Assembly: GCA_020634115.1 (NCBI GenBank)
Contig: JACKCH010000020.1
Coordinates: 1 to 64,000 of the forward strand
Source of the DNA: Anaerolineaceae bacterium
GTDB taxonomy: Bacteria; Chloroflexota; Anaerolineae; Aggregatilineales; Phototrophicaceae
Length of the DNA stretch: 64,000 nt
Direction of reading: 5' to 3'
A program made the position numbers and the translations under genes. This document shows, piece after piece, positions 41,473-50,389 of the stretch. Every line of letters begins with the position of its first letter. Position 1 is the stretch's first letter. The notes under the pieces are model-generated. The model was not told the DNA's origin and searched no databases. It saw only the letters and a program-made list of their open reading frames with translations.

Positions 41473-43704
41473 GTGACGAAAGATAAAACCATCACGGTAG
41501 GACGTTCAGTAAAACGCCTGGATGCTGTGGGTAAAGTGACCGGTGAGGCCGTGTATCCCGGGGACATGAATATTGACGAACAGTTATGGATGAAACTGCG
41601 CTTCAGCGACCGCGCTCATGCTCGCGTGGTGGCGATTGATACGTCACAGGCGGAGGCCGTGCCGGGCGTCGTGGCTGTTTTGACAGCGAAGGATGTGCCG
41701 AATAACGAATATGGCCTGACGATGAAAGATCAGCCGGTGCTGTGTGGGCCAGGTAGTCACAGTAGCATTCCCGGCGCGGATGTGGTGCGCTGTTATATGG
41801 ATCAGGTCGCGGTGGTGGTGGCGGAAACCGAGGCCGCTGCTGCCGAAGCCGTTCGTCTGGTGGATGTGACTTACGAAGACCTGCCTGCCGTATTTGATGC
41901 GGAAGAGGCACTGGCGGACGACGCACCACAGCTTCACGCGAACCACCCGAATAATGTCCTGTGTCATTTCCTGATTCGCAAAGGCGATATGGATGCTGGT
42001 TGGCAGCAGGCGGACGTCATCATTGAAGGGGAATACCACACGGGCTACCAGGAACACGCTTTCTTACAGCCGGAAGCCGGCGTCGGCTATATTGATGAGG
42101 CTGGCCGGGTGACGGTGGTAGTGGCCGGGCAGTGGGTTCACGAAGACCAGGAACAGATTTATCACGCGCTGGGCCTGCCGGAAGATGAGGTACGGGTGAT
42201 TTACCCGGCGATTGGCGGGGCGTTCGGCGGGCGTGAGGATATGTCGGTACAGATCGTGTTGGCGCTGGCCGCCTGGAAACTGCGCCGTCCGGTGAAAATC
42301 CAGTGGAGTCGAGAAGAATCAATTCTGTATCACCATAAACGTCACCCGGTCACGATTCGCGCTAAATGGGGCGCGACCCGCGAGGGCAAACTGGTTGTGG
42401 CGGAGTCTGTCGTCATTGGGGATGCCGGAGCCTATAACTACACCACCAATAAGGTGATGGGCAACGCGAATCTGATGGCAACCGGCCCCTACGAAATCCC
42501 CAACATTCACCTGGATACCTATGGTGTGTATACCAACAATATTCCGTGTGGCGCGTTTCGCGGGTTTGGCGGGCCGCAGGGCGCGTTCGCCGCGGAAGGC
42601 CAGATGAACAAGCTGGCGGAAGCCCTGGGGCTGGACCCGGTAGAACTGCGCATGAAGAATGTGCTGCAAGAGGGTAGTCTGCTCTCGGTTGGGACGCCGC
42701 TGCCACTGGGTGTGAGTATCCCCCAGGTGGTTGAATCCTGCGCCCGTGAGAGTTTCTGGGTTCATGACAGGGGTGATTGGTCGCGCGCAGCGTGTCCACA
42801 GCCCGCGAATCCGGCCTTGCGGCGGGGGCAGGGGTTCGCTGCCGCTTTCAAGAACGTCGGGTTCAGTTTTGGCGCACCTGAGCATAGCTGGGCGACTGTC
42901 GAACTCCGCGGCCAGGCTGAAATTGAGGAAGTCATTGTTCGCCACGCCGGGGCCGAAGTGGGGCAGGGGACACACACGGTCATGGTGCAGATGGCCGCTG
43001 AGGGGGCGGGGGTGCCGCTCGAAAAAGTGTGTCTCATCGCTCAGGATACAGCGGAGACGCTGAATTCGGGCAGTGTTTCGGCGTCTCGGATGACGTTCAT
43101 GGCCGGGAATGCGATTAAAGGTGCGGCGGAACGGGCATTGGAGAAATGGCACAACGAAGAACGGCCAGCAAAGGCCACTTATAAGTATCGTCCGCCCGCG
43201 ACGACGCCTTACGACCCGAAAACTGGCAAGAGCGAACCGAATTTCGCTTACGGGTATGTGGCGGAAGCGGTTGAGGTCGAGGTAGACATTGAAACCGGCC
43301 ACATTCGGCTGGTGCAGGTGGTGTGTGCGGACGATGTCGGCCACGCGGTGAACCCCCAGTTGGTGCAGGGGCAGGTTGAAGGTGCCGTCGTGCAGGCACA
43401 GGGTTACGCGATCATGGAAAACCTGATTTCACAGGAAGGGCGTATCCTGAACCCGTATCTCTCCACGTACCTGATTCCGACGATTCTGGACGTGCCGGAT
43501 GAGGTTAAATCGGTGATTCTGGAATATCCCGACCCGATTGGCCCCTGGGGGGCGCGTGGGATGGGTGAAATGCCGTTTTTGCCATTGGCCCCAGCAATTG
43601 CGGCGGCGGTGCATGATGCAACGGGTGTCTGGATGGATTTTATCCCGCTGACTCCTGAGCGAGTGGTAGCGGTGCTGCGTGAACATGGCATCGGCGTTAT
43701 TTAG
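41473..43704 (+). CDS. xanthine dehydrogenase family molybdopterin-binding subunit
   Basis: Catalytic subunit of 743 residues that hydroxylates a purine at the molybdenum site. Motifs: KVTGEAVYPGD, the molybdopterin loop GGAFGGRED, AFRGFGGPQG, VGQGTHTVM, and the catalytic Glu699 in GARGMGE. It begins at GTG 41473. XdhC upstream and YqeB and YqeC directly downstream argue for a purine or nicotinate hydroxylase with a selenium-modified cofactor. The exact substrate is not visible; xanthine or hypoxanthine is favoured by the neighbouring purine deaminases. Confidence 0.93.
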   Translation: MTKDKTITVGRSVKRLDAVGKVTGEAVYPGDMNIDEQLWMKLRFSDRAHARVVAIDTSQAEAVPGVVAVLTAKDVPNNEYGLTMKDQPVLCGPGSHSSIPGADVVRCYMDQVAVVVAETEAAAAEAVRLVDVTYEDLPAVFDAEEALADDAPQLHANHPNNVLCHFLIRKGDMDAGWQQADVIIEGEYHTGYQEHAFLQPEAGVGYIDEAGRVTVVVAGQWVHEDQEQIYHALGLPEDEVRVIYPAIGGAFGGREDMSVQIVLALAAWKLRRPVKIQWSREESILYHHKRHPVTIRAKWGATREGKLVVAESVVIGDAGAYNYTTNKVMGNANLMATGPYEIPNIHLDTYGVYTNNIPCGAFRGFGGPQGAFAAEGQMNKLAEALGLDPVELRMKNVLQEGSLLSVGTPLPLGVSIPQVVESCARESFWVHDRGDWSRAACPQPANPALRRGQGFAAAFKNVGFSFGAPEHSWATVELRGQAEIEEVIVRHAGAEVGQGTHTVMVQMAAEGAGVPLEKVCLIAQDTAETLNSGSVSASRMTFMAGNAIKGAAERALEKWHNEERPAKATYKYRPPATTPYDPKTGKSEPNFAYGYVAEAVEVEVDIETGHIRLVQVVCADDVGHAVNPQLVQGQVEGAVVQAQGYAIMENLISQEGRILNPYLSTYLIPTILDVPDEVKSVILEYPDPIGPWGARGMGEMPFLPLAPAIAAAVHDATGVWMDFIPLTPERVVAVLREHGIGVI

Positions 43705-44536
43705 CCATGTCCCGGTCGTGGTGCGCGGCGGCGGCGATCTTGCCAGCGGCGTGATTTACCGACTGCGGCGGGCGGGTTTCCCGGTCATCGTGACTGAACT
43801 GGCGGCGCCTATGCTGGTGCGCCGGACGGTCAGCTATGGTGATGCCGTTTACAGTGGGAATATCACAGTGGATGGGCAGACGGCGCGACTGGCGGTGGAT
43901 TATCAGGATGCGGCGGCAGTTTTGGCGGCGGGTGACATCCCAGTGCTGGTTGACCCGGAGTCGCGCTATTGGCCGGAATTTCAGCCGGTGGCGCTGGTGG
44001 ATGGCCGGGTCGCTAAAGTAAACCTCGATACACATATAACTGATGCGCCGCTGGTGATCGGTTTGGGGCCGGGTTTTACTGCTGGCGTGGACTGCCACGT
44101 GGTTATTGAAACCAACCGGGGTCATTATCTGGGGCGGGTGATTCACCAGGGATCTGCCATGTTAGATACTGGGGAACCGGGGATGGTCAAAGGACAGACG
44201 CATTCCCGTGTGCTGCGGGCAGCGTCTAACGGGCATGTGCGCCCGGTAGCTCATATTGGGGACAGCCTGGAACCCGGGCAGGTAATCGCTTCCCTAAATG
44301 ATACACCCATCGTCGCGCCGTTCCCCGGTGTGCTGCGCGGCCTGATTCATGAACGTGTGGTGGTTCATGCCGGTATGAAAATCGGAGATTTAGACCCTCG
44401 CGGAGATGTCGAAATCTGCTACTCCATTTCTGATAAATCGCTAGCTGTGGGAGGGGGCGTGTTGGAAGCCATTCTTGCTGCGCCCCAGGTGCGCTCGGTT
44501 GTGGAGGAGGCGCATGAAACTTCATCAAGCCTTTGA
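43685..44536 (+). CDS. yqeB: YqeB, selenium-dependent molybdenum hydroxylase system protein
   Basis: 283 residues with the family start VVVRGGGDLASGVIYRL, then VTELAAPMLVRRTVSYGDAV, and the end motif DKSLAVGGGVLEA. Known: YqeB family members (EF2563) occur only with molybdenum hydroxylases that carry labile selenium. The start ATG 43685 lies inside the Xdh subunit gene (20-nt overlap); GTG 43679 is an alternative. Biochemical function is not established. Confidence 0.9.
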   Translation: MASALFSHVPVVVRGGGDLASGVIYRLRRAGFPVIVTELAAPMLVRRTVSYGDAVYSGNITVDGQTARLAVDYQDAAAVLAAGDIPVLVDPESRYWPEFQPVALVDGRVAKVNLDTHITDAPLVIGLGPGFTAGVDCHVVIETNRGHYLGRVIHQGSAMLDTGEPGMVKGQTHSRVLRAASNGHVRPVAHIGDSLEPGQVIASLNDTPIVAPFPGVLRGLIHERVVVHAGMKIGDLDPRGDVEICYSISDKSLAVGGGVLEAILAAPQVRSVVEEAHETSSSL

Positions 44537-45860
44537 GATTGTACGCGGTGATGTGATCGCCTTTATCGGGGCGGGCGGCAAGACTTCAACGATGGTCGCG
44601 CTGGCGCACGAACTGGCGGGTGCGGGCTGGCGGGTGTTGGCGACGACGACTACGCGCATCGGCCTTGACCAACTGGAGTTTATGCCTGCCGCGCTGCCCG
44701 TAGACCGTGACCGGGAAGAGATTTCTGAGGCTTTGGGCGACTATGGTTTTGTGTTTCTGTATGACCAGATTCAGGGTGACAAGGTGCAGGGAATTGCCCC
44801 TGGTATGATCTCCCGTTTGCTGGATACCATCGACTCGGATGTGTTGCTGATTGAGGCGGATGGTGCACGCGGGCTAAACCTCAAAGCTCCTAAGAGTCAT
44901 GAGCCGGTGATTCCCGCCGAAACGTCACTGGTTGTGCCTGTTGCCGGATTGTCTGTCCTGGGGCAGCCGCTGGACGAGGATCATGTGTATAACGCTCAGG
45001 CTATTGATGAGCGTTATGGCTTTGGTATCGGCAACCGGATCAAGTCGCCCTGGGTAGCGCAGGTGCTGCGCGACGACCAGCTTGGCTTGTCTGGTGTGCC
45101 GAAGCGGGCGCGGGTGATGGTATTCCTGAATCAGACGCCGCCGAATGGCTTTATGCGGATTCGATCTCGATTGATCGCTCGTCTTATCATGCGTGTGCCG
45201 CGTATACAGGGAGTTGTGATGGGTTCAGCACGATCAGAAGACCCGGTATGTGAGGTCCAACGGCATATCGGCGTGGTGACGCTGGCGGCGGGGATGTCCC
45301 GGCGGATGGGTCGCCCCAAAATGCTTTTGCCCTGGGAAGGCCGCCGAACTATCGTGGAACACGTCATCCATCAGCTTCACTTAGCACGTCTGACCAACAT
45401 CACTGTGGTAACGGGGTATTATGCCGGGGAAATCACGAGTCGCTTGATGCCGCTGGGCGTGAATATCGCCTATAATCCCGATTATGCCAGTGGTGAAATG
45501 TTATCTTCGCTGAAAGTAGGTTTACAGGCGCTGCCCCCCCATATTTCGGCGGCGCTGGTGGTGTTAGGTGACCAACCGCGTATTCAGCCACGCATTATCA
45601 ACCAGATTCTACTGGCTTATGCCGAAGGGTCAGGGGATATTATCGCGCCGAGTTACCAGATGCGGCGGGGACATCCTATTCTGATTGATCGCCGCTACTG
45701 GCCGGAAATCCTGGCGCTGCCGGACGATGGTGCACCGCGCGATGTCATCAATGCCCACCAGGATCGTATCGCCTATGTGAATGTGGATAACGACAGCATC
45801 CTGGGCGATGTAGATACTCCCGAAGACTATGACCGCGAACGCCGTAATGCTGGTTTGTGA
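44514..45860 (+). CDS. YqeC-MocA fusion: selenium cofactor protein joined to a molybdopterin nucleotidyltransferase
   Basis: 448 residues. The first part (about 1-235) is YqeC: P-loop FIGAGGKTSTM, TTTTRIG, and IEADGARGLNLKAP. The second part (about 250-448) is a MocA/MobA-like nucleotidyltransferase: LAAGMSRRMGRPKMLLPW, VVLGDQPRI, and DVDTPEDY. MocA attaches CMP to molybdopterin for xanthine-dehydrogenase-type enzymes. GGAGGAGG precedes the ATG, which overlaps yqeB. The fusion couples cofactor nucleotide addition to the selenium step. It ends the plus-strand block, 11 nt from a convergent gene. Confidence 0.9.
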   Translation: MKLHQAFEIVRGDVIAFIGAGGKTSTMVALAHELAGAGWRVLATTTTRIGLDQLEFMPAALPVDRDREEISEALGDYGFVFLYDQIQGDKVQGIAPGMISRLLDTIDSDVLLIEADGARGLNLKAPKSHEPVIPAETSLVVPVAGLSVLGQPLDEDHVYNAQAIDERYGFGIGNRIKSPWVAQVLRDDQLGLSGVPKRARVMVFLNQTPPNGFMRIRSRLIARLIMRVPRIQGVVMGSARSEDPVCEVQRHIGVVTLAAGMSRRMGRPKMLLPWEGRRTIVEHVIHQLHLARLTNITVVTGYYAGEITSRLMPLGVNIAYNPDYASGEMLSSLKVGLQALPPHISAALVVLGDQPRIQPRIINQILLAYAEGSGDIIAPSYQMRRGHPILIDRRYWPEILALPDDGAPRDVINAHQDRIAYVNVDNDSILGDVDTPEDYDRERRNAGL

Positions 45861-45871
45861 GCGCCGACGGG

Positions 45872-47890
45872 TTACTGACGGAATGAACGTCGCAGAGTCG
45901 TGGGGCGTTTGGTGGCGCTCCCGCTGGCAGCGATGCGAATTTCGTCAGAATGTTCCATTGGTGTGACGACAATCAGCACTTCATGTTCGCCGATGACATG
46001 GTTCTTAGGCGGCGCGTAGATAAAATGCCCGTTGGCCTGTCGCACGCCAATCACTCCGGCGCGATACTGGTCGGTCAAGTGTAATTCCTCAACGGTTGTT
46101 CCAATCCAGGGCGAGTCGTTCTGCATATAGAGTTCGGTGGTTTCGATTCCCACATGGTAGTTGAACAGGACATACTGTAGGAAATCATTCACCGCCGGAC
46201 GGGTGGTTGCCAGCAGTACAAATTGTCCGGCAACCTGGAACGGACTCATGACACGATCCGCCCCAGCGCGTTGTAACTTGGCAATGGCGTCATCCATATA
46301 GGCGGTGCTGGTAATCAGCAGGCGCTTGCTCAATGTCCGGCAGTTGAGTACCGTCAATACACTGTCAGCTTCGTCTTCCATCGAAATCATAATCGCCAGC
46401 GCTCGGTCAATCCCGGCGCGTTGCAAAGTAGTTTCGGAAGCGGGGTTGCCGTGAATCACCCGGAATCCCCGGCTCAAGAGTTCTTCGGTTTCTTCTGGAT
46501 CGTTGCTGATGATGACGAAGGGGCGTTCCGGGTCGAGCTTATTGATGGCATTGCGTACCACACGTCCATTTCCACAGATAATGTAGCGTTGTGCCATCAC
46601 TTGCACTGCTTTTTCAGCTTCTTCCAGCGTGTAAACTTGCGCTGCCTGGTGTGATGGCCGTGACAGCATCGGGAGACGTTGCCAGTTTGTGAAACGCGTC
46701 TGTCGGGTTGTATTGTTCAAACATTCCCGCTGCATTGCGCCGATTGCCCGCCCTGGTGCAACGACGATCAGCGTATCATTATCCTTGAGAATATAGTTTT
46801 CATCCGGGGTGTAGAGAAAACTTCCGTCATCAGAGCCAAGGCCAATAACAGCGGCTCTGAACCGTTCGCGCAGTTCCAATCTGGAGATTTGTTTCCCAAC
46901 CCACGTTGACCCTGATAGCAATATAAGCTGTGTCGTTTGGACATCGGCGGTTGAGCTAAAGAGGATACTGGTGAAGAAATCATTCACCGCCGGACGCAAA
47001 GTTGCATTATTCAAGAACTGACCGGCCACATCGAAGGGCGCGATGGCACTGTTTGCGCCCACGCGGATCATCTGAGGGGCTAAAGCCTCATCCAGCGTGA
47101 CCGCAGTGATATATAAATTGGGGTTGGCGTTGCGGGCGGTGAGGACAGCCAGCAGGGTTTCGGTGTCTTTATCCAGCATGACCATCATGGCCTGGGCGCG
47201 GTCTAATCCGGCGCGGTGCAGGATTTCATCCCGGCTGGGGTCACCATCCACCACCAGCAGCCCGCTGTTACGCAGGTGGTCAGCGAACCGAGCATTAGGT
47301 GTGACGATGACCACCGCATCCAGCAGGGTTTCGCCCCGGTAGAATTGGCGCACGAAAAAGAGGAAAACCCGGCGGATAAACCCGCGAATACGTGGGAAGT
47401 GACCGTGCGCGTCGTCGCCGAAGATTCCGTCCAGGAAGCGGTCTAAAGGCAGGTAAATCTGCTCTCGCTGGTAGGCTTTGCGATTGTGCGCGGCCTGCGC
47501 GATGAAACTCACGGTTTTGTCTACCAGTTCACCCGCGCCGCAGATGATGTAGTGGTTGCTTAGCCGTTCGACGGCTTTCAGGGTGCGTCGCCGCTGGCGC
47601 ATATCGCGGATTGCGGGACTCAGGATAAATGTGGCACTGGCCTGAATGCCGTAGGCGGTTACGCTCAACCCGGCTGCCAACAGAATCAGCGTGAATATAC
47701 GCCCACCAGGGGTGATGGCGACCTTGTCACCGTAGCCCACTGTGGTGAGGGTCGTCACTGTGATCCAGATGGCATCCAGGAAGGACACGCCTTCCAGCCA
47801 CATCATCCCCAGTATTCCGACGGCCAGCACGATGACAAACACGACGAGCGCGATAATCATCTGCCGGTAGGTTTCCCGAAATGAGTCCAT
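45872..47890 (-). CDS. potassium channel with two RCK (TrkA) modules
   Basis: 672 residues. Two transmembrane helices (about 10-32 and 62-88) flank a pore loop with the selectivity filter TTVGYGD. Two RCK units follow, each with an N- and C-lobe: the first starts near HYIICGAGELVD (about 112) and the second near RYIICGNGRVV (about 440). The first has an extra stretch of about 60 residues (about 135-195). A regulated potassium channel in the membrane, gated by a ligand at the RCK ring, is the likely role. An ATTATA at 47928-47933 gives a minus-strand TATAAT. Confidence 0.92.
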   Translation of the reverse strand: MDSFRETYRQMIIALVVFVIVLAVGILGMMWLEGVSFLDAIWITVTTLTTVGYGDKVAITPGGRIFTLILLAAGLSVTAYGIQASATFILSPAIRDMRQRRRTLKAVERLSNHYIICGAGELVDKTVSFIAQAAHNRKAYQREQIYLPLDRFLDGIFGDDAHGHFPRIRGFIRRVFLFFVRQFYRGETLLDAVVIVTPNARFADHLRNSGLLVVDGDPSRDEILHRAGLDRAQAMMVMLDKDTETLLAVLTARNANPNLYITAVTLDEALAPQMIRVGANSAIAPFDVAGQFLNNATLRPAVNDFFTSILFSSTADVQTTQLILLSGSTWVGKQISRLELRERFRAAVIGLGSDDGSFLYTPDENYILKDNDTLIVVAPGRAIGAMQRECLNNTTRQTRFTNWQRLPMLSRPSHQAAQVYTLEEAEKAVQVMAQRYIICGNGRVVRNAINKLDPERPFVIISNDPEETEELLSRGFRVIHGNPASETTLQRAGIDRALAIMISMEDEADSVLTVLNCRTLSKRLLITSTAYMDDAIAKLQRAGADRVMSPFQVAGQFVLLATTRPAVNDFLQYVLFNYHVGIETTELYMQNDSPWIGTTVEELHLTDQYRAGVIGVRQANGHFIYAPPKNHVIGEHEVLIVVTPMEHSDEIRIAASGSATKRPTTLRRSFRQ

Positions 47891-47927
47891 AGAGTCCCTG
47901 AAAAAATATTACAATCCATAAACGCCG

Positions 47928-47933
47928 ATTATA
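47928..47933 (-). promoter_or_regulatory. -10 element upstream of the potassium channel gene
   Basis: TATAAT on the minus strand, about 38 nt before the start codon. No good -35 is seen. Confidence 0.4.
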
Positions 47934-47960
47934 ATCAGGTATTGGGTTTCCAGCGAATAG

Positions 47961-48326
47961 TTAAAGCGTGTGGAGGGTTTTTGCCAGCCGCTTGCCGGCC
48001 TGTTTGTAGGCTTTTTTAGGGGCGGCTACGATGACCAGAATCTGGTTGAAAGGCTGGCGCTTGATGAGATAGAGGACAATCTGGCGACCTTCAATGTCGT
48101 AGAACAGCACTTCATCTACTTTGTCGAATTGGTCGTGATTTTCGGTAAATGTGGCGGCACGTTTCGCCAGTTTATCCAGCGCGTCAGCGAAATCGTCGGG
48201 CAAATCCGGGTCGGCATGGAGAAACAGGGTTTTCCCGCTGGGGATTTCAGCCAGGGTGAGGGCGATAAAACGGCCCTTGTTATCGTCCAGCGCCGCTTGA
48301 AGGGTGTCTTGCACGGTTTCCGGCAT
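47961..48326 (-). CDS. small hypothetical protein
   Basis: 121 residues, cytoplasmic, alternating strands and helices (FYDIEGRQIVLYLIKR, ILVIVAAPKKAYKQ). The pattern loosely recalls roadblock/LC7-type domains, but the match is not strong enough to name it. It lies 12 nt after the next small gene on the same strand, so the two form a pair upstream of the channel gene. Confidence 0.7.
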   Translation of the reverse strand: MPETVQDTLQAALDDNKGRFIALTLAEIPSGKTLFLHADPDLPDDFADALDKLAKRAATFTENHDQFDKVDEVLFYDIEGRQIVLYLIKRQPFNQILVIVAAPKKAYKQAGKRLAKTLHTL

Positions 48327-48338
48327 GGTCGTGGCGAC

Positions 48339-48581
48339 TTACTGCTTTTTGAACCACTTCAGCAATCGGTTTACGACGCTACGTCGTTCGTCCTGCCCAC
48401 GTCTGTATTCAAGCTGGAGCTGTGTGGTCAGAAAGGTCAGTTCAGTCAGCCGCATTTGCGCCCCGTTAACGATGACCCAACCATTTTCCAGGCGACGCAT
48501 GTCTTTAGGCCTACGGTTATAGAGCTTTTGGTAAGCCTCGACATAACCAGTGATAATCTGGTCTGCATCTATGGTTTCCAA
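48339..48581 (-). CDS. small hypothetical protein, partner of the preceding gene
   Basis: 80 residues if it starts at the TTG read at 48581, which has AGGAG 8 nt upstream; a longer reading frame reaches 48638. The protein (AYQKLYNRRPKDMRRL, WVIVNGAQMRL, then a basic end KWFKKQ) is not recognised. The bias toward charged residues and its close spacing to the following gene suggest a small complex or regulatory pair. Confidence 0.6.
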   Translation of the reverse strand: METIDADQIITGYVEAYQKLYNRRPKDMRRLENGWVIVNGAQMRLTELTFLTTQLQLEYRRGQDERRSVVNRLLKWFKKQ

Positions 48582-48710
48582 AGCATGCACTCCTGCAAAT
48601 GACCGATCTGTATCCAGTATAATGATCTGGAAGATCAAATTTCCGAAAGGATATTACCTGTTTTGCGGGAAATTGCCTAGCATCATTAACCGTCTCAGGC
48701 TGGCATCAGT

Positions 48711-48716
48711 TATAAT
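48711..48716 (+). promoter_or_regulatory. -10 element upstream of pnp
   Basis: TATAAT 44 nt before the pnp start. The -35 is poor (TTAACC about 19 nt upstream), so confidence is limited. Confidence 0.45.
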
Positions 48717-48760
48717 AGTGCTGATTTGTGTTAAATAGATACCGGTGAAAGACCATAACC

Positions 48761-49597
48761 ATGCAGAACAAAGCAGAATATGAACAAGCAGTTGCGGTTA
48801 TTCGCAGTCGTACCCAGCAGGAAACCGGGATAGGGTTGGTCTTAGGTTCAGGGCTGGGGGAACTGGCCCGGACCCTGGATGATGCTGTGACCATTCCGTA
48901 CGGCGAAATTCCGGGGTGGCCGCAGTCTACTGTGGTGGGTCACAGCGGTGAACTGGTCATCGGGCGTTTTGAAGGTTGCTGGGTAGTGGCGCAGCGTGGG
49001 CGCGCGCACTATTACGAAGGCTATACTATGTGGCAGGTGACGTTTCCTATTCGGGTGATGTACATGCTTGGTGTACGCACGCTGATTCTGACGAACGCGG
49101 CGGGCGGGCTGAATACTGGCTATAAAACCGGCGATATCATGCTGCTGAACGATCACATTAACTTGGTGGGGATGACCGGACATAACCCGTTGATGGGGCC
49201 AAATGATGACTCGGTTGGCCCACGTTTCCCGGGCATGACTCATACATATGATCGCGCGCTGCGGCATCTAGCGCACCAGGTTGCTGATGAAGCAGGCATT
49301 AAGCTTCATGAAGGAGTCTACGTGTGTCTGTCCGGCCCCAGCTACGAAACCCCGGCTGAAATTCGGATGCTGCGTATCTGGGGTGCGGACGCGGTGGGGA
49401 TGTCTACGGTACATGAGGTGCTGGCGGCGCGTCACATGGGAATGCGCGTGCTGGCTTTTTCTGCTATCACCAACGAAGCGATAGACGACCCGGATTTTGA
49501 AACCGATACGAACCACCAAGAAGTCCTGGACGCGGGCAAGGTGATTGTTCCTAAATTGACGACGATTCTGCGAGGCGTGGTGCGGACACTGGCATGA
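48761..49597 (+). CDS. pnp: purine nucleoside phosphorylase
   Basis: Phosphorolysis of (deoxy)inosine and guanosine to base and ribose 1-phosphate. 278 residues of the trimeric (high-molecular-mass substrate-restricted) type: LVLGSGLGE, VVGHSGELV, RAHYYEGY, TNAAGGLN, LSGPSYETPAE, VGMSTVHEV and ITNEA. Its products feed the deaminases and the xanthine dehydrogenase encoded upstream. It is separated from that block only by the minus-strand channel genes. Its stop overlaps the next start. Confidence 0.96.
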   Translation: MQNKAEYEQAVAVIRSRTQQETGIGLVLGSGLGELARTLDDAVTIPYGEIPGWPQSTVVGHSGELVIGRFEGCWVVAQRGRAHYYEGYTMWQVTFPIRVMYMLGVRTLILTNAAGGLNTGYKTGDIMLLNDHINLVGMTGHNPLMGPNDDSVGPRFPGMTHTYDRALRHLAHQVADEAGIKLHEGVYVCLSGPSYETPAEIRMLRIWGADAVGMSTVHEVLAARHMGMRVLAFSAITNEAIDDPDFETDTNHQEVLDAGKVIVPKLTTILRGVVRTLA

Positions 49598-50388
49598 CAG
49601 CACTGGTTTTTTTTGTTGAGCAAATCGCCCCAGGGCTGTATATCTTCATTGGGATCGGGCTGTTTTTTGCGTGGCGCTGGTGGCGGCGTAGCAGCCGGGC
49701 GTTGCGGGCGACGCATTTCGAGTTGGAACGCGATTTGCACCGTTACCGCCGGGCGAATGCCCTCACCGTGATGATTCTGTTGGTGGAATTCGCGCTGGCC
49801 GTGCTGGGTGTGCAGCGGGTGGTTTCCCCGGCGGTGCGCTCGACGGTGGATACGACCCAAACCATTGAGCGGGTGGTGGCGGATGGTGAATTCGATACGC
49901 CCACACCCTCGCCATTCACGGGGGGCGGATCGCCGATTGATCCCAGTGGTGTTAATCTGGGCGACGAGGAAATCGTCAAGATTCAGATCACGCCTACCCT
50001 TACACCTACGCCAGTTGGGACGATTCTCCCCAATCCGCCCCCCGTGGTGGGGTGTGATATGCCTAACGCGACGCTGCAAGTGCCGCAGAACGGAATGCTA
50101 GTTCACGAGCCGATTAACGTGGTCGGTACGGCGTTTGCCGATAACTTTTCGTTTTATCGTCTGGAACTGAAGGCGGAAAACAGCAACTTCGCGCCGCTGC
50201 CGCGTGACTATGACCAGCCCGTGATGGAAACGGGGGTGTTGGGACAGTTCGTCCCAGCCTTTTACCAACCAGGGGAATACCAGTTCCGGTTGGTGGTGTT
50301 TGATATTACGCTGACGCAGGTGGCATCCTGCGCGGTGAATATTACGATCAGTGAGCCGATACCGACGCCGACGCCGTTAGGACAATAG
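49594..50388 (+). CDS. membrane-anchored protein with Pro/Thr linker and Ig-like domain
   Basis: 264 residues. Two N-terminal transmembrane helices (about 12-30 and 55-75), a Pro/Thr-rich linker (about 95-145), and a C-terminal beta-rich domain of the bacterial Ig-like type (about 150-250: VHEPINVVGTA, EYQFRLVVFD). The linker (TPTLTPTP) resembles the one in the giant protein at the left of the window. Extracytoplasmic role unknown. ATG 49594 overlaps the pnp stop. Confidence 0.75.
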   Translation: MTALVFFVEQIAPGLYIFIGIGLFFAWRWWRRSSRALRATHFELERDLHRYRRANALTVMILLVEFALAVLGVQRVVSPAVRSTVDTTQTIERVVADGEFDTPTPSPFTGGGSPIDPSGVNLGDEEIVKIQITPTLTPTPVGTILPNPPPVVGCDMPNATLQVPQNGMLVHEPINVVGTAFADNFSFYRLELKAENSNFAPLPRDYDQPVMETGVLGQFVPAFYQPGEYQFRLVVFDITLTQVASCAVNITISEPIPTPTPLGQ

Positions 50389-50389
50389 C

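Noticed and set aside
42319..43344. Long minus-strand frame opposite the Xdh molybdenum subunit
   Set aside because: Same reason: the plus strand encodes all Mo-subunit motifs; the opposite frame has no ribosome binding site or domain.
41473..43704. Selenocysteine in the Xdh subunit
   Set aside because: No in-frame TGA lies inside the gene. Selenium in this enzyme class is a labile cofactor ligand, not selenocysteine.
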